This document shows positions 14,282 to 15,079 of a stretch of 15,079 nt of DNA, in pieces. The first letter of the stretch is position 1, and each line of letters starts with the position of its first letter. Both the position numbers and the translations under genes were made by a program. Below the pieces are notes generated by a model that was not told where the DNA came from, searched no databases, and worked only from the letters and a program-made list of their open reading frames with translations. The stretch comes from Acidobacteriaceae bacterium (GTDB lineage: Bacteria; Acidobacteriota; Terriglobia; Terriglobales; Acidobacteriaceae): positions 1-15,079 of the forward strand of contig DAICZO010000049.1 of assembly GCA_027311125.1 (NCBI GenBank), given 5' to 3'.

Positions 14282-14355
14282 TGGTTGGGCGACTAGGATT
14301 CGAACCTAGACAAAGTGCTTCAAAGGCACTTGACCTACCATTAGTCGATCGCCCA
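14282..14355 (-). tRNA. tRNA-Gln(UUG), CCA encoded
   Basis: On the minus strand the acceptor halves TGGGCGA and TCGCCCA pair over 7 bp, with the U1-A72 pair characteristic of glutamine tRNA. The anticodon stem AGTGC/GCACT encloses CTTTGAA, giving anticodon TTG. The T arm is CTAGG-TTCGAAT-CCTAG. The discriminator is A, followed by an encoded CCA (14284-14282). It lies between ispE and prs on the same strand, 97 nt after the ispE stop. Confidence 0.96.
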
Positions 14356-14452
14356 GTAGCGAAACCTGTTATCGCCACAAAAGACCGCTCTCGCTATCTT
14401 TTGCGCCGCGGAGGACCTGCTTTTGTCCTGCCGCTTCCTGCAACAAACTCGC

Positions 14453-15079
14453 CTACCCTGCGAACATTCTCGCCCAGTACTCCGTCCGCGGCAAGGTCTC
14501 CGTAATGAGCGCCTTGACCCCAGACTCCTGGACACGCCGTTGAGCAGCTTCTGCATCCGCCTGAGACCCGTACAGTCCAAACAGTGCCGACCCCGACCCC
14601 GAAAGCGCCGCGTACAACGCAGGACTTCCTGAATTTTCACCCATCAATAAACGCTTGATTTCACGCAAGGAGGGATAATTCGGAAAGACGACCGCTTCAA
14701 AATCGTTCTGAAGACCGCCGTTTTCAACCCCGGTGCGGACAAGCGAGAGAAGGGTATTCTCCGCGAGATCGTTCAGCAAGCCAGACTGACTTTCATCAGT
14801 CCTATCCCGTTTTTTCTCAGGATCTTCGCCGCGAACAATACCGGAAGTGCCGTGCTCTGCGCTTGCTGGTGGTACATAGCAGGCCGCATAAGCGAGACTC
14901 AACTCCATAAGTCTATCGGGAGCGGGGGAGGAAGTCAACCCGGCACCCGCCACCCGCGCATCCCAGTCCCGAAACGCCGTCGGCGTAGACACTCCCACGT
15001 CCGGCACCGCCACCACGCACGCCACGCTCCCCATATCCGGCAGCGGAACCACCTGCTCCCCACGCCCCAGCCCCAGCAC
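14453..15079 (-). CDS. ispE: 4-diphosphocytidyl-2-C-methyl-D-erythritol kinase, C-terminal part
   Basis: The window holds the C-terminal 208 residues; the N-terminus with the ATP-binding glycine loop lies beyond 15079. The enzyme is the GHMP-family kinase of the MEP isoprenoid pathway. The fragment opens with LGLGRGEQVVPLPDM and continues with VVAVPDVGVSTPTAF, both typical of IspE. It then shows LQNDFEAVVFPNYPSLREIK and the glycine motif LSGSGSALFGLY near its residues 158-169. A charged stretch rich in Glu, Lys, Arg and Asp (about 76-98 of the fragment) separates the VST region from NDFE and seems longer than in E. coli. The ispE-prs-rplY-pth order supports the assignment. Confidence 0.93.
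   Translation of the reverse strand: MLGLGRGEQVVPLPDMGSVACVVAVPDVGVSTPTAFRDWDARVAGAGLTSSPAPDRLMELSLAYAACYVPPASAEHGTSGIVRGEDPEKKRDRTDESQSGLLNDLAENTLLSLVRTGVENGGLQNDFEAVVFPNYPSLREIKRLLMGENSGSPALYAALSGSGSALFGLYGSQADAEAAQRRVQESGVKALITETLPRTEYWARMFAG

Overview
The window looks like about 15 kb of chromosome from a GC-rich member of the Acidobacteriota, probably close to Terriglobus, Granulicella or Edaphobacter. This is an inference from protein style, from the extended ribosomal proteins, and from a Pao-type molybdenum oxidoreductase operon next to a MacB-type permease and a secreted prolyl oligopeptidase. No rRNA or lineage-specific marker is present. I saw no mobile element, CRISPR array, integrase or phage gene.

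Left part (1-1161): the N-terminal end of an unrecognised membrane protein (minus strand) diverges from a gene for a small secreted helical protein (plus strand). Their shared 250-bp promoter region holds two copies of the same palindrome, GTGAT-N4-ATCAC, which resembles CRP/FNR-family operators. The secreted-protein gene ends in a hairpin with a T-rich tail. A tRNA-Ser(UGA) gene follows on the minus strand.

Centre-left (1258-5784, minus strand): a four-gene operon. In order of transcription it encodes a [2Fe-2S] subunit with a Tat signal, a large molybdopterin subunit, an FAD subunit with an extra four-cysteine [4Fe-4S] insert, and a 73-residue cysteine-containing protein of unknown function. 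The three large subunits match the periplasmic PaoABC (YagTSR) aldehyde oxidoreductase type. A sigma70-like promoter lies just upstream, and a strong hairpin sits between the first two genes.

Centre-right (5926-9610, plus strand): a MacB/FtsX-type ABC permease gene interrupted by one in-frame amber codon, then a secreted S9 prolyl oligopeptidase with an intact catalytic triad. A strong hairpin terminator separates it from the convergent ribosomal-protein genes.

Right part (9652-15079, minus strand): a housekeeping block. In order of transcription it runs ispE (partial), tRNA-Gln(UUG), prs, rplY (long CTC form), pth, rpsF, rpsR, rplI. Several of these proteins carry low-complexity extensions (Prs and S18 at the N-terminus, S6 and L25 at the C-terminus).

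Most of the window is recognisable. The least explained items are the small cysteine protein closing the oxidoreductase operon, the twin palindromes in the left promoter region, the amber codon in the permease, and the hairpin after the Tat/Fe-S gene.
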